This document shows, piece by piece, positions 18,480 to 26,610 of a stretch of DNA of 64,000 nucleotides. Below the pieces are notes generated by a model. The model had not been told where the DNA came from and did no database searches. It was given only the letters and a program-made list of their open reading frames with translations. Both the position numbers and the translations under genes were made by a program. The DNA comes from Variovorax sp. PBS-H4 (GTDB lineage: Bacteria; Pseudomonadota; Gammaproteobacteria; Burkholderiales; Burkholderiaceae_C). Every line of letters starts with the position of its first letter. Within the stretch, counting starts at the first letter, position 1. The stretch covers positions 1,612,001 through 1,676,000 of the forward strand of contig NZ_LR594675.1 in the NCBI RefSeq assembly GCF_901827205.1, read 5' to 3'.

Positions 18480-19641
18480 AAATACTCTCACCGATCACCA
18501 GTGCCGCACCGCCAAGCCAGCGGAGAAAGCGCGCAAGCTCTTCGACGGTCATGGCCTGTACCTCTTCATCAGCCCGAAGGGTGCGAAGACATGGCGCTGG
18601 GCCTACCGTGACGAGGTCGGCAAGCAGCAAACCAAGTCGTTCGGAGCCTACCCCTTGCTCGGGCTGGCTGACGCTCGGAAGAAGTGCGAGGAGGCCCGTA
18701 GAGGGCTCCTGAACGGCGTCAGTCCCAAGAAGAAGATCAAGGCCAAGACCACTTTCTGGGAGGACTGCGAAGCCTACTGGAGCGGGCGCAAGGACGTGAC
18801 CGACGACTACCGGTCCAACGCCCTCCGCGCGCTTGAGATGCACCTGAAGCCGAACCTCGGCGGGCTGGCTACAGGCGCGATCACTAAGGCGCTCTTGCTC
18901 GACGAGCTCAACCGCATGGACGCGGCCGGCCTGTACGTCTACGTCCGCAAGGTCCGAATGTGGTCCTCTCAGGTCTTCGATTGGGCGGTGGAGCAGGGAA
19001 CAGCCGAGATCAACCCGGCAGAGCTCATCAACCCTCAGAAGGCATTCGGCCGGCGCAAGGTCAAGAACCATGCTTCGCTGGAGCTCAACGAGGTTCACGA
19101 ATTCATGCACCGGCTTTCCTTTGAGGAGGATCTGAGCTCCGTGCTTGCCTGCCGGTTCATGGCCTACACCTGGGTTCGCACGAACGAGCTGCGCATGATG
19201 CGTTGGGACGAGATCGACGGCGATACGTGGCTGATCCCGGAAGACCGCATGAAGCGCGAAAAGGATCACCTTGTGCCGCTGTCCCGCCAAGCGCTCGAAA
19301 TCCTCGGGAAGATGCGCGCCCGATCGCGAGGCAGTGAGTACGTCTTCGCCGCCGACCATCGGATCGACCGGACCATCAGCGAGAACACCGTCTTGGCCCT
19401 GATCGCTCGCATGGGCTACAAGGGCGAGATGACCGGTCATGGCTGGCGGTCCATCGCCTCGACCTGGGCGAACGAGGAAGGCTTCGACTCGGACGCCATC
19501 GAACGCCAGCTCGCCCACTCCCCGGAGGACCGGATACGAGCCGCGTACAACCGGGCGGAGTACATGAAGGTTCGCCGTCCCATGATGCAGGCCTGGGCGG
19601 ACTGGCTAGACAAGCCCTATACCGGCAGCGCGAAGGGTTGA
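18472..19641 (+). CDS. int: Tyrosine-type site-specific integrase (P4-like)
   Basis: 389 residues with the DUF4102-type N-terminal arm-binding domain (DHQCRTAKPAEKARKLFDGH), a core-binding SAM-like domain (~100-185) and a tyrosine recombinase domain. Catalytic residues are visible: R236 (YTWVRTNELRMMRW), H323-x-x-R326 (GHGWRS), H349 (LAHSPEDR) and nucleophile Y359 (AAYNRAEYM). It integrates the phage at the tRNA-Ser 3' end and, with the excisionase, excises it. It is next to attL as expected for this class. Its 3' end overlaps the convergent excisionase-like gene by 36 bases. Confidence 0.95.
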   Translation: MPTNTLTDHQCRTAKPAEKARKLFDGHGLYLFISPKGAKTWRWAYRDEVGKQQTKSFGAYPLLGLADARKKCEEARRGLLNGVSPKKKIKAKTTFWEDCEAYWSGRKDVTDDYRSNALRALEMHLKPNLGGLATGAITKALLLDELNRMDAAGLYVYVRKVRMWSSQVFDWAVEQGTAEINPAELINPQKAFGRRKVKNHASLELNEVHEFMHRLSFEEDLSSVLACRFMAYTWVRTNELRMMRWDEIDGDTWLIPEDRMKREKDHLVPLSRQALEILGKMRARSRGSEYVFAADHRIDRTISENTVLALIARMGYKGEMTGHGWRSIASTWANEEGFDSDAIERQLAHSPEDRIRAAYNRAEYMKVRRPMMQAWADWLDKPYTGSAKG

Positions 19642-19797
19642 AAGCCGCCATCCCATCGTCTTGCGGCTGATCGCCACGTCCGGCTTTGGAAGCCTGCCGG
19701 CCTTGAGCCAGCGCCTCACAGCCTCGCTGCCGACGCCGAGCTCCTTGCATAGGTCCGCGCGGTAGATCACGCGATCTGAGGTTTGTTCTTGGCTCAC
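19606..19797 (-). CDS. AlpA/Xis-like small DNA-binding protein (putative excisionase)
   Basis: 63 residues with a winged-helix/MerR-type HTH (VIYRADLCKELGVGSEAVRRW) and RLPKPDVAISRKTMGWRLSTL, typical of AlpA-like proteins and excisionases. It is the last gene of the leftward early operon and overlaps the 3' end of int in antisense. It probably directs excision on induction. The antisense overlap also means the early leftward transcript would interfere with int mRNA. Confidence 0.75.
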   Translation of the reverse strand: MSQEQTSDRVIYRADLCKELGVGSEAVRRWLKAGRLPKPDVAISRKTMGWRLSTLRAAGIGLV

Positions 19798-19828
19798 GCC
19801 TCTACCTCCTTAGGTAAGGGGTGGATGT

Positions 19829-20428
19829 TCATGCTGCCTCCATCTGTGTCACAAGATCGGTGTAGTTGCCCCACTGGTCAGCCATGGCCGCGGCGATGCC
19901 CGGAAGGGTGCGACTGCGCTCTTTCCACCGATCCGGTCCCGGCGACATGAAATGCACGCGAGGTTCGCGGCCGGCGACGATGTTCGTGGGCAGCAACGGA
20001 GGCAGCCCCTTGAGCCACAGGCAGGTGGCCTTTGTCTCGCCATGTCCGAACATCCACGGCTGGATGATCTGCGTCGGAGGCACGCTGATGCGCGAGGCGG
20101 CGTGCCCGTGCTGAATCGGGTTCTCGACCACTACGCGAGGAATCGGCGCATGCATGCATTGCAGGAAGAACCGGCAGGCTTCCTCCAACTCTGCCCATAG
20201 GTTGCGTTCCTCAAGCCAGCGAACCCCGGAGTTCGTCAGCCTGGTGCATGGGGGGTGGAAGATTCCCAGATCCCATTCGCGGTCGATCACCTCCAGCAAA
20301 TCGCCTTGAATGTGCCACTGCGGATCGCCCTCACACGGCAGCAGATCACAGGACCAAGCGTCATGCCCGCGCGCTCGGAATGCATCACGCACCGCAGCGC
20401 TCGATTCGCATCCAACGATCACTCGCAT
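19829..20428 (-). CDS. Phage DNA cytosine methyltransferase-like protein
   Basis: 199 residues starting MRVIVGCESSAAVRDAFRAR, a shortened SAM-binding motif I. The catalytic-type motif IV reads FHPPCTRLTNSG and a motif VI-like VVENPIQHG follows. Short C5-MTase-like proteins of this type are common in phages and may modify phage DNA against host restriction. The target-recognition domain is very small, so specificity or even activity is uncertain. The 5' end overlaps the upstream gene by 10 bases. Confidence 0.72.
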   Translation of the reverse strand: MRVIVGCESSAAVRDAFRARGHDAWSCDLLPCEGDPQWHIQGDLLEVIDREWDLGIFHPPCTRLTNSGVRWLEERNLWAELEEACRFFLQCMHAPIPRVVVENPIQHGHAASRISVPPTQIIQPWMFGHGETKATCLWLKGLPPLLPTNIVAGREPRVHFMSPGPDRWKERSRTLPGIAAAMADQWGNYTDLVTQMEAA

Positions 20429-20979
20429 GGCCCTCCCCCTCCTTCTTTCCCCTGATATGCAGCAGAGCGGATAGCCTTGCGCCTCTCGTCACGGTTCATC
20501 TGCTGAGCAGCAAATGCGGCCATGACTTTGGCATCTTTCATCGAGCAGTTCACCGGCATGACGACAGCAATCTGCTTGCCGTCCTGGTCAACGATTTCGT
20601 TGTGCTTGGCCTTGTAGGTGGTCATGCCTTGCCTCCCGATGTCGTCGTCGTCCAGCGGGCGGCTGCGCAGCCACCGATACCGCGCCGCATCCTCCGCGTC
20701 TCCGCTCTCCCGTGGGGGGTGGGCGAGGGGATACCAATCCCGCTTCGGGGTGGTATTGGGTGCGCACATCCAGCCGCAGTGCCGACATTCCTTCGGCTCC
20801 GCTCCCTCCGGCACAGCCGCTGTGCTCGCTACAGCAGGATCGGTGCGAGAGAGGATGTAGTCCGTCACTCGGCAGGCGAAAGCGCGGCCAGCCTCGACGC
20901 TGTGCCAGCCGTCCATGGCGATCTCTGCGGCTTGTTCGAGCAGAGCTTCGCGCTCGTTCGGGGTTGTCGGCTCACTCAT
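20419..20979 (-). CDS. Phage hypothetical protein with CxxC-type segment
   Basis: 186 residues starting MSEPTTPNEREALLEQAAEI. It has a possible zinc-binding segment (PKECRHCGWMC) and the DAARYRWLRSRPLDDDD motif seen in many phage early proteins. The start overlaps the stop of the upstream 75-residue gene by 4 bases. No function is recognised. The frame continues upstream but only in antisense-like sequence. Confidence 0.7.
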   Translation of the reverse strand: MSEPTTPNEREALLEQAAEIAMDGWHSVEAGRAFACRVTDYILSRTDPAVASTAAVPEGAEPKECRHCGWMCAPNTTPKRDWYPLAHPPRESGDAEDAARYRWLRSRPLDDDDIGRQGMTTYKAKHNEIVDQDGKQIAVVMPVNCSMKDAKVMAAFAAQQMNRDERRKAIRSAAYQGKEGGGGPCE

Positions 20980-21203
20980 CGGCTCAGCTCCATCATGATT
21001 GTTGGCTCGTACCAGTCGGCACAGAACAGCACGCGAGCGCGCTTGTCGTCCTGCTTCATCGCCTTGACGGCGCGGACCATGGCTGTCTTCTCGGTCTTGC
21101 AGTTGCCGCCGATAGTGGTCCAGCGGCGAGCGCCTCGCCTGCGCGTCTGAGCGAGGTAGTAGCCTGCCGGTGAGTGGATATGGACGTTGCCGATCCAGGT
21201 CAT
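20976..21203 (-). CDS. Small phage hypothetical protein (75 aa)
   Basis: MTWIGNVHIHSPAGYYLAQT at the start, basic in the middle (RRRGARRWTTIGG) and ending YEPTIMMELSR. The start overlaps the upstream stop and the stop overlaps the downstream start, each by 4 bases, so it is in a tightly coupled operon. No family is recognised. Confidence 0.65.
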   Translation of the reverse strand: MTWIGNVHIHSPAGYYLAQTRRRGARRWTTIGGNCKTEKTAMVRAVKAMKQDDKRARVLFCADWYEPTIMMELSR

Positions 21204-22453
21204 GACCGCTCCCCTGCTGGCCGCTCTGCCTGGGTGGCGAGGGATCGAACCGCCTCAGCGAACCTTTGTCGGGCGGCATACATCCAGGTATCAACATCTG
21301 CAAGCGACATGCCTTCACGCTCTGCAAACGCCGCCTTGCGCGGAAGGCTCGTCAGGCTCCCCCGCTCAAGTTCGTTCAAGCACATGTCGATGAACAGGCG
21401 TGAGGGACGGCCCCATATCCCATCTGGCTCCCCTGCCTGTGCGGAAGAGGCGAGGGCGAGGACTGCGCGGCCAGCGTCAATCCAGCTTGACGGCCAGCGC
21501 CCGCCGTCCTCCGCGAAGGGCCTGCACGCATCCATGATCTGCTCATCGCTGACCGCGCTCTGTGCGGCAGGCTGAGGGGTGGCGAGCATGGCGACGTAGT
21601 CCAGCACCTTGGCTCGGGTGAACTGGATTTGCCCGTAGAGCGTGCCGCTTTCGGTGTTGAAGCCCCCGGCTTGCTTGCCGTAGTCCATCCACAGCCGCCC
21701 AAGGGCATCAAGTTCCGTCTTTATCGTTTCGACTATCGCCCCCGCTGGCTGTACTGGTGATTGATGCACTGCTGGGGGAGGGGAGGCGAGGGCTGCGCGA
21801 GACCTCCAGTGCATCCCGGCGTTGGTCGCATGCTCCAGCAATGGCGACCGGAAGCGATAACGCGCGGCTGGGCTGGCGTCCCAGTAGGCGTCGGCAAGCT
21901 CCATCAGACGCTGAAGCCACGCCGTGAAGTCCCAAGCCGTCCCCTCTGCCTGCCCTGCTGTTGGAAGAAAGGCATACAGCTTGTGCTCACCATCGGGAAG
22001 CGCCTCTGCACCATCCTCCCATCGAACAAGCACTGTCGCGCGGCCAAATACAGCAGTGCCGCCGCGATGCACGGTTGCCACCGCTGCCTGCCCTGCTGGT
22101 GCGGATGGTGCTGCGGCGAGGGCTTTGCCAACCTCAACGCCCATGACCCATGCGATTGCCTTGTCGATGTCTTCGTAGGGAGTGCGGCTGATGGTGACAG
22201 CCTTGCCTTGCAACGCCTTAGCAATCGCGCTGATGTCATGATCCGCAAGGCCAAGGCTTTCTATCCGGTAGAGCGGGGTGTACTCGTACATCGGACCTTC
22301 CAGCTCCTTATTGTCGTCCTTGCACCAGACAAGTTCCTGATGAGGCCCGTCTTCTGGCGAGTCGGTGTGCTCGATGAACGCTGCCGGCTTAATCGGCGAT
22401 GTTGGGGCGGAGTTGGTCGGATCAGCCACGGCCACTCTCCTTCGTGTCGTCAT
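21200..22453 (-). CDS. Phage hypothetical protein, Ea22-like mosaic (417 aa)
   Basis: 417 residues with no membrane segment. It appears built from short modules: a middle WEDGAEALPDGEHKLYAF stretch and a C-terminal DVDTWMYAARQRFAEAVRSL helix pair. The layout recalls the variable Ead/Ea22-type early proteins of lambdoid phages, which is only a loose resemblance. It overlaps its neighbours on both sides by 4 and 32 bases. Function unknown. Confidence 0.6.
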   Translation of the reverse strand: MTTRRRVAVADPTNSAPTSPIKPAAFIEHTDSPEDGPHQELVWCKDDNKELEGPMYEYTPLYRIESLGLADHDISAIAKALQGKAVTISRTPYEDIDKAIAWVMGVEVGKALAAAPSAPAGQAAVATVHRGGTAVFGRATVLVRWEDGAEALPDGEHKLYAFLPTAGQAEGTAWDFTAWLQRLMELADAYWDASPAARYRFRSPLLEHATNAGMHWRSRAALASPPPAVHQSPVQPAGAIVETIKTELDALGRLWMDYGKQAGGFNTESGTLYGQIQFTRAKVLDYVAMLATPQPAAQSAVSDEQIMDACRPFAEDGGRWPSSWIDAGRAVLALASSAQAGEPDGIWGRPSRLFIDMCLNELERGSLTSLPRKAAFAEREGMSLADVDTWMYAARQRFAEAVRSLATQAERPAGERS

Positions 22454-23492
22454 CCCCCGGCAGGCGGGCGGCGATTAAGGCCTGACGCATCACTTGCCGA
22501 GCGGTTTTCTTTTGTGGTTCGTGCCACAAGGACCAGCCGACATGCTGGACCTTGCAGGCCCGCTCTACTTGATCCTCGCTCGGATGCTGGTTCGTGTCTT
22601 GGTGCGAGGGGGTGGCGAGGGCATCGAGAATGCTTTGCGCTTCATCGCGACTGAGCCGCACGCACTCGATGCTCGGCTTGGCGTCGTAGTGCTCGATGTA
22701 GCGTGCGAGCATTTGGGCCAGCGCCTCGGCCTGCGCGGGCGCCTCCTTAGTGGAGTCATCAAAGCCTTGCCGATACCCCGACCACCACGCGGTATTTTGG
22801 TCGGGGTCTCTTGGCGCTACAGCAACGAGGTGCGCAGGCGCCTCCGGGACCAGCTTGCCGGGAGCCACGAGCTCGGCGCTGTCACGGATTGACCCATGGA
22901 CCGCTTCGCGCTCTTCGCTGGTGAGCGGTCTGGGCACCTCCGACAAATGCACGGGGAAGGCGGTTTGCTGAGCCATCTTCATCGCGTCTTGGAAGCCTTG
23001 CGCATAGGGGTCTATCTCTGGGCGCGCCTTCCAATCGGCGGCACGCGGCGCGCGGCGTTTCTCTTCGCCTTCAGCTTCGGTCAGCCGCTCCAGCGCCAGA
23101 TATGGTGTGTCTGCGAAGCCTGCCGGCGACTGTTGAAGATCAACGAAGGTAGGGCCAACGGCGCACCATTGATCGCCGTCCATGAAAACCCGATAGGCCG
23201 GCTCCACAGGGGCTGCGCTCTTGGCTTGACCAGCGAGGGCGGCACGGTTCTGCCATGTCACCCAAGCGATGGTGAACTCTCGTCCTCCGATCGGCCCGAA
23301 GCTCAGGAGGTTCGAGGTCCAGAACGCCTCGAAAAGCTCCCGCTCATCCCTCACCCCCTCTTTATCTCTTGCTGAGGAGGAGAGGGCGCCGATGGCCTCG
23401 CCCAAGCGGATGCGGTCAGCCCAGTCCAGCGGCTCTTCCTTGCGTGCAATTGCCATCAGAGCCTTCTGCAGGTCGTTCGTCTCAGGCTTCAT
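22422..23492 (-). CDS. Phage hypothetical protein (356 aa)
   Basis: The start MKPETNDLQKALMAIARKEE is chosen because it lies just inside the end of the upstream gene; the frame is open 26 codons further. The C-terminus contains SEDQVERACKVQHVGWSLWH, similar in style to modules of the 417-residue neighbour. It is acidic, soluble and without recognised domains. It is probably a dispensable early protein that could act against host functions; this is speculation from position. Confidence 0.6.
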   Translation of the reverse strand: MKPETNDLQKALMAIARKEEPLDWADRIRLGEAIGALSSSARDKEGVRDERELFEAFWTSNLLSFGPIGGREFTIAWVTWQNRAALAGQAKSAAPVEPAYRVFMDGDQWCAVGPTFVDLQQSPAGFADTPYLALERLTEAEGEEKRRAPRAADWKARPEIDPYAQGFQDAMKMAQQTAFPVHLSEVPRPLTSEEREAVHGSIRDSAELVAPGKLVPEAPAHLVAVAPRDPDQNTAWWSGYRQGFDDSTKEAPAQAEALAQMLARYIEHYDAKPSIECVRLSRDEAQSILDALATPSHQDTNQHPSEDQVERACKVQHVGWSLWHEPQKKTARQVMRQALIAARLPGDDDTKESGRG

Positions 23493-23709
23493 GGTCTTCC
23501 CCGCTGTCGTTGAGATAGTCGTCGATGGCTTGCTCCGGGTCCGCACCTTCGTCGATTGCCTTGAGACCAACGCTCACGATGTCAGGCGGCCAACCGAAGA
23601 GGCCGTGTCGCTTCTCGATGGCGATGCATGCATGGGTCTGCCCGGCGATCATTGCTCGCGAGTACCGCGCCAGGTCGCTCAACCCTTCAGGGGTCGGTGT
23701 GGTGCTCAT
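23482..23709 (-). CDS. Small phage hypothetical protein (75 aa)
   Basis: Begins MSTTPTPEGLSDLARYSRAM and ends with an acidic tail (DYLNDSGEDHEA). Overlaps the next gene by 11 bases and the previous by 4. No family recognised; predicted helical and soluble. Confidence 0.6.
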   Translation of the reverse strand: MSTTPTPEGLSDLARYSRAMIAGQTHACIAIEKRHGLFGWPPDIVSVGLKAIDEGADPEQAIDDYLNDSGEDHEA

Positions 23710-23897
23710 GCTCGTCCTTCAGCTTTTGCTACGCGTTCGAACTCTTCGCGGGTTACGCGCTCGCCCATGTAGAACATCCTTCCGCTTTCCAGTTCAGCAG
23801 GCCATTTGCGCAGGGCACGGACAGCGCACTTCACCACCTCGTTGTGTTCGTCGGGCCAGTGCGCTTGCGATGGGTGGACTTGCTTTACTTCACTCAT
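23706..23897 (-). CDS. Small phage hypothetical protein (63 aa)
   Basis: Begins MSEVKQVHPSQAHWPDEHNE and ends RVTREEFERVAKAEGRA. The 4-base start/stop overlap with the next gene indicates translational coupling. No family recognised. Confidence 0.6.
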   Translation of the reverse strand: MSEVKQVHPSQAHWPDEHNEVVKCAVRALRKWPAELESGRMFYMGERVTREEFERVAKAEGRA

Positions 23898-23925
23898 GTT
23901 CTTTCCTGATATGAATAGAGGGAGG

Positions 23926-24114
23926 TCAGTGCTCCGGGGTGCAAGCGACCGGGCCTCCGTCGAGCTTCACGAGCGCGACGCTGCAGGCCTTCGGGTCTTC
24001 AACAGGCGCGACAACGACCGGCGTGTAGGCGTCACCACCGCCGCCACAGCCAGGCAGGGCGAGGACGGCGAGAGCGGCTAGGTGACAGGCGATGAGAAAC
24101 GGGATGGTGCGCAT
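23926..24114 (-). CDS. Small putative lipoprotein (62 aa)
   Basis: A signal peptide (MRTIPFLIACHLAALAVLAL) leads to a lipobox-like LPGC, then a glycine run and a short tail with two further cysteines (KACSVAL, VACTPEH). It should be lipidated and anchored in the membrane facing the periplasm. A lipoprotein in an early phage operon could act in superinfection exclusion, as known for some phages; no direct evidence. Confidence 0.6.
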   Translation of the reverse strand: MRTIPFLIACHLAALAVLALPGCGGGGDAYTPVVVAPVEDPKACSVALVKLDGGPVACTPEH

Positions 24115-24123
24115 GGTGTTCTT

Positions 24124-24324
24124 TCAGAAAGGGAGTGCGTCGAATTCCCACGACGGGCAATCGACCGGACCTTTGAACCAGTCGCCAGGCGGGACCTGGC
24201 CGTACACGTCGCACTTCTCGAGCTGGTAGTGCGAGCAGTTGCCGCAGCCGGGCGTGATTGCGTCCAGGCGCGTGAGCTCCTTGCGGAGTGCGTCACGTTG
24301 GACATTGAGCGAAGCGATGTTCAT
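24124..24324 (-). CDS. Small Cys-containing phage protein (66 aa)
   Basis: Begins MNIASLNVQRDALRKELTRL with a predicted helix, then four cysteines (CGNCSHYQLEKC, VDCPSWE) that could bind zinc. The start overlaps the exonuclease stop by 4 bases. It sits directly after the recombination module, so may be an accessory to it. Function unknown. Confidence 0.6.
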   Translation of the reverse strand: MNIASLNVQRDALRKELTRLDAITPGCGNCSHYQLEKCDVYGQVPPGDWFKGPVDCPSWEFDALPF

Positions 24325-25385
24325 CCGACCACACGCGCACCCCACTGCTTGCGCAGGGTGTCCATAAGAGGGTTCTCGAGCGTCAGTGCCTTCTTGTCCT
24401 TGAAGGCGTGGATCTCTGCACTGCTGAAGTGCTTCGCAACCTTGTCCGGGTCGCCGTTGACGAATGTCCGGCCGTCCGGGGTCTGGTAGGTCACTGCCTC
24501 GTCGCTGGCCTCGGTCATGGTGCCGATGCGCTCCAGCAGAATTGGGATCACGCGGTGATCGCGGCATCCGGTGCGCTGGCGTTCAACTGCGATGTCGGCG
24601 CGCGTCTTCCCGCACGACCAGCGCGCATTGCCGTCGAGCTCCGGCGTGCTGTGTGCGCACGTCCTGCAGTTCGGCTCCGGCGCTTCGTCGCCGTGGCACA
24701 GCGGATGGAAGTGGCAGAACTTGCATTCGAACCACGACGGGTCTGCGCTGATGCGGGCCGGCGGCTCAGACGCCTTGACGACGCGCAGCGCGCGCGCCTG
24801 CAGCTTCTCGAACTCGGCCTTGTCGAAATGCACGCGCTCGGTGTATAGCGCCGCGTCGTTCTTGTTCTCGGCGTAGTAGAGCGCGCGGTCCATGCCCGTC
24901 AGGCCCATGTAGACCTGCATCTGCGCGAAGTGCAGCGGCTTCGCTTTCTGCACACCCTTGGCCTGCAGGTCGCGAAAGCTCTTGTCGTTGTGGGTCTTGA
25001 ACTCGCAAACGTGCCAGGCCTTGGGGGCTTCGGGCAACCCCTGCGCCGCGGCGTCCATGCTGCCGCCGAAGTGGTGGCCGCATGCCTCGTCGCTGACGCG
25101 GTACTGCTGCCCGCGGTTGTCCACGTCGTGCACCGTGACACCGGCAGCGCGCAGTTCCTCGACGAATCGAAGTTCCGCGCGCCGTCCGATTTCGAACAGG
25201 CGCAGGATGCGCCCCTCGAAGCGCTGCGCCTTCGCCCACCGGAAGGCCAGCCACAAGTGCCGCTCGCATGCGTGGCCAATCAGGCTCGCGCCCAGGTGCG
25301 GCCGATGGCCGCTATCCTGAGTGCGCTCGATCTCGGCCAGCACGGTCTGCGCCGTGGTGTTGGTGGGCGCGGCGATGGCGACCAT
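24321..25385 (-). CDS. PD-(D/E)XK family exonuclease (Cas4/YqaJ-like) with Cys cluster
   Basis: 354 residues. A nuclease core is suggested by FGGSMDAAAQG (catalytic Asp) and WHVCEFKTHNDKSF (ExK-type motif), with an N-terminal GHACERHLWLAFRWA helix and a later CKFCHFHPLC cluster that could hold an Fe-S centre or zinc, as in Cas4/AddB-like nucleases. It would resect DNA ends for recombination by the Sak4-type protein two genes upstream. It ends by overlapping a small Cys-containing protein gene. Confidence 0.8.
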   Translation of the reverse strand: MVAIAAPTNTTAQTVLAEIERTQDSGHRPHLGASLIGHACERHLWLAFRWAKAQRFEGRILRLFEIGRRAELRFVEELRAAGVTVHDVDNRGQQYRVSDEACGHHFGGSMDAAAQGLPEAPKAWHVCEFKTHNDKSFRDLQAKGVQKAKPLHFAQMQVYMGLTGMDRALYYAENKNDAALYTERVHFDKAEFEKLQARALRVVKASEPPARISADPSWFECKFCHFHPLCHGDEAPEPNCRTCAHSTPELDGNARWSCGKTRADIAVERQRTGCRDHRVIPILLERIGTMTEASDEAVTYQTPDGRTFVNGDPDKVAKHFSSAEIHAFKDKKALTLENPLMDTLRKQWGARVVG

Positions 25386-25386
25386 C

Positions 25387-25872
25387 TCAGGCAGCCTTGC
25401 GAGCCCAGGGAGCAGCGGGCGCCGCAGAAGCTGCGGCCGCCGGTGCAGCAGCGAACGGGGTTTGCGGCTGCGGAGCGGTGCCGGCGGCCACAGCCTCGAA
25501 GCCGGTGATGTCGTTGCTGGCGGCGTACTCGCCTTCCGCGGCGCGAACCTTCACGCGGATACGCACCGGCTTCTCGTGCAGCTGCAGCGTGTCGGCCAGG
25601 TTGATGACGTTCACCGCGTGGCAGAGCGCGGACAGTTGCTTCTGGGCGATCTCCTGCGCCTGAGCGCTGGCGTTCTCGATGTTGAGATTCGCCCACACTT
25701 GCCGGCCGTTGTGCGGGCCGTCGATGATGCGGAACGCGAGCTTGAGAGCGCGGCCGCTGCGCGTGGGCTTGAGTTCGCTATCGACCACCATGGCAACGTA
25801 ATTGCCGGCGGGCAGGGGATCGAAGGCGGTTTTTTGCGGCTCGACTTGAGCGGCGTTGAACTGGAACAGCAT
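25387..25872 (-). CDS. DUF669 family protein (putative ssDNA-binding accessory)
   Basis: 161 residues starting MLFQFNAAQVEPQKTAFDPL, followed by LPAGNYVAMVVDSELKPT and a beta-rich core. The C-terminal ~40 residues are Ala/Pro-rich and disordered. DUF669 proteins lie between recombinase and nuclease genes in many phages and probably bind single-stranded DNA. It is one base from the exonuclease start and 15 bases from the Sak4-like stop. Confidence 0.8.
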   Translation of the reverse strand: MLFQFNAAQVEPQKTAFDPLPAGNYVAMVVDSELKPTRSGRALKLAFRIIDGPHNGRQVWANLNIENASAQAQEIAQKQLSALCHAVNVINLADTLQLHEKPVRIRVKVRAAEGEYAASNDITGFEAVAAGTAPQPQTPFAAAPAAAASAAPAAPWARKAA

Positions 25873-25887
25873 GATGAAAAAGTCCTC

Positions 25888-26610
25888 TTAGGAAACGTCC
25901 GCGGATACCGCCGCGGCAACGGTCTTGGGCGAGGTGCCCACGATCTTTTTGGCGATGGCCGCTAGGTCGGGCACTTCGAACATGTCGAGCGCGCCGCTGC
26001 GGTCTTTGGCCTCGTGCGTGAAGTCGCGGCCGGTCTGGAGCCAGCGCGTGGTGTTGCCCTCGGGGTCCTTCTCGACCCGATAGGCGAAGACTTCGTCGAA
26101 GAAGTAGGGAAGCGCCTGCGCCATGCGCTGGCCTGGCGCGCTGGGGCCGTACAGCACGGCGCCGCTCTGCTCGTCCTTGGTCTTGTCCTGCTTGCAGGAC
26201 ATGTAGACGTTGCGGCCCGGCAGGTCGCGGAAGGCGCGCACCAGGTCGGTCATCTGCTCGGCCAGGGCGCCATAGGCTTGGCGCGGGTCCTTGGTCAGCT
26301 TCTTCTCGGTGTTGAGCACCACCTCGGCGATCTCGCTGATGGAGTCGATGCACACCCAGTCGTAGACCTGACCTTCGGGCGAGATCAGGAAGGCATAGGC
26401 CTCGTGCACGTCGGAGATGCTGGCCACCTCGAGCACTGGGATGTCCACGTCGCGCAGCGACAGCAGGCCCGCCTCGGCGCTGATGATGATGGGCTTGCCC
26501 GGCGCGGTCGCGCAGAGCTTCGTCTTGCCCGCTCCACTCGGACCGTGAACCAGAATTTTCAGACCCTGCGTTACCGCCGAGTCGCGAGTGCTACGAAGTT
26601 GCACAGCCAT
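25888..26610 (-). CDS. Sak4-like RecA-fold ATPase (phage recombination)
   Basis: 240 residues starting MAVQLRSTRDSAVTQGLKIL. Walker A GPSGAGKT (residues 23-30), Walker B-type YDWVCIDSISEIA and YGALAEQMTDLVRAFR match the AAA_24/Sak4 group of phage ATPases that stimulate single-strand annealing. It is flanked by the DUF669 and exonuclease genes, the standard module. The start codon lies inside the end of the upstream HNH-like gene (20-base overlap). Confidence 0.85.
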   Translation of the reverse strand: MAVQLRSTRDSAVTQGLKILVHGPSGAGKTKLCATAPGKPIIISAEAGLLSLRDVDIPVLEVASISDVHEAYAFLISPEGQVYDWVCIDSISEIAEVVLNTEKKLTKDPRQAYGALAEQMTDLVRAFRDLPGRNVYMSCKQDKTKDEQSGAVLYGPSAPGQRMAQALPYFFDEVFAYRVEKDPEGNTTRWLQTGRDFTHEAKDRSGALDMFEVPDLAAIAKKIVGTSPKTVAAAVSADVS

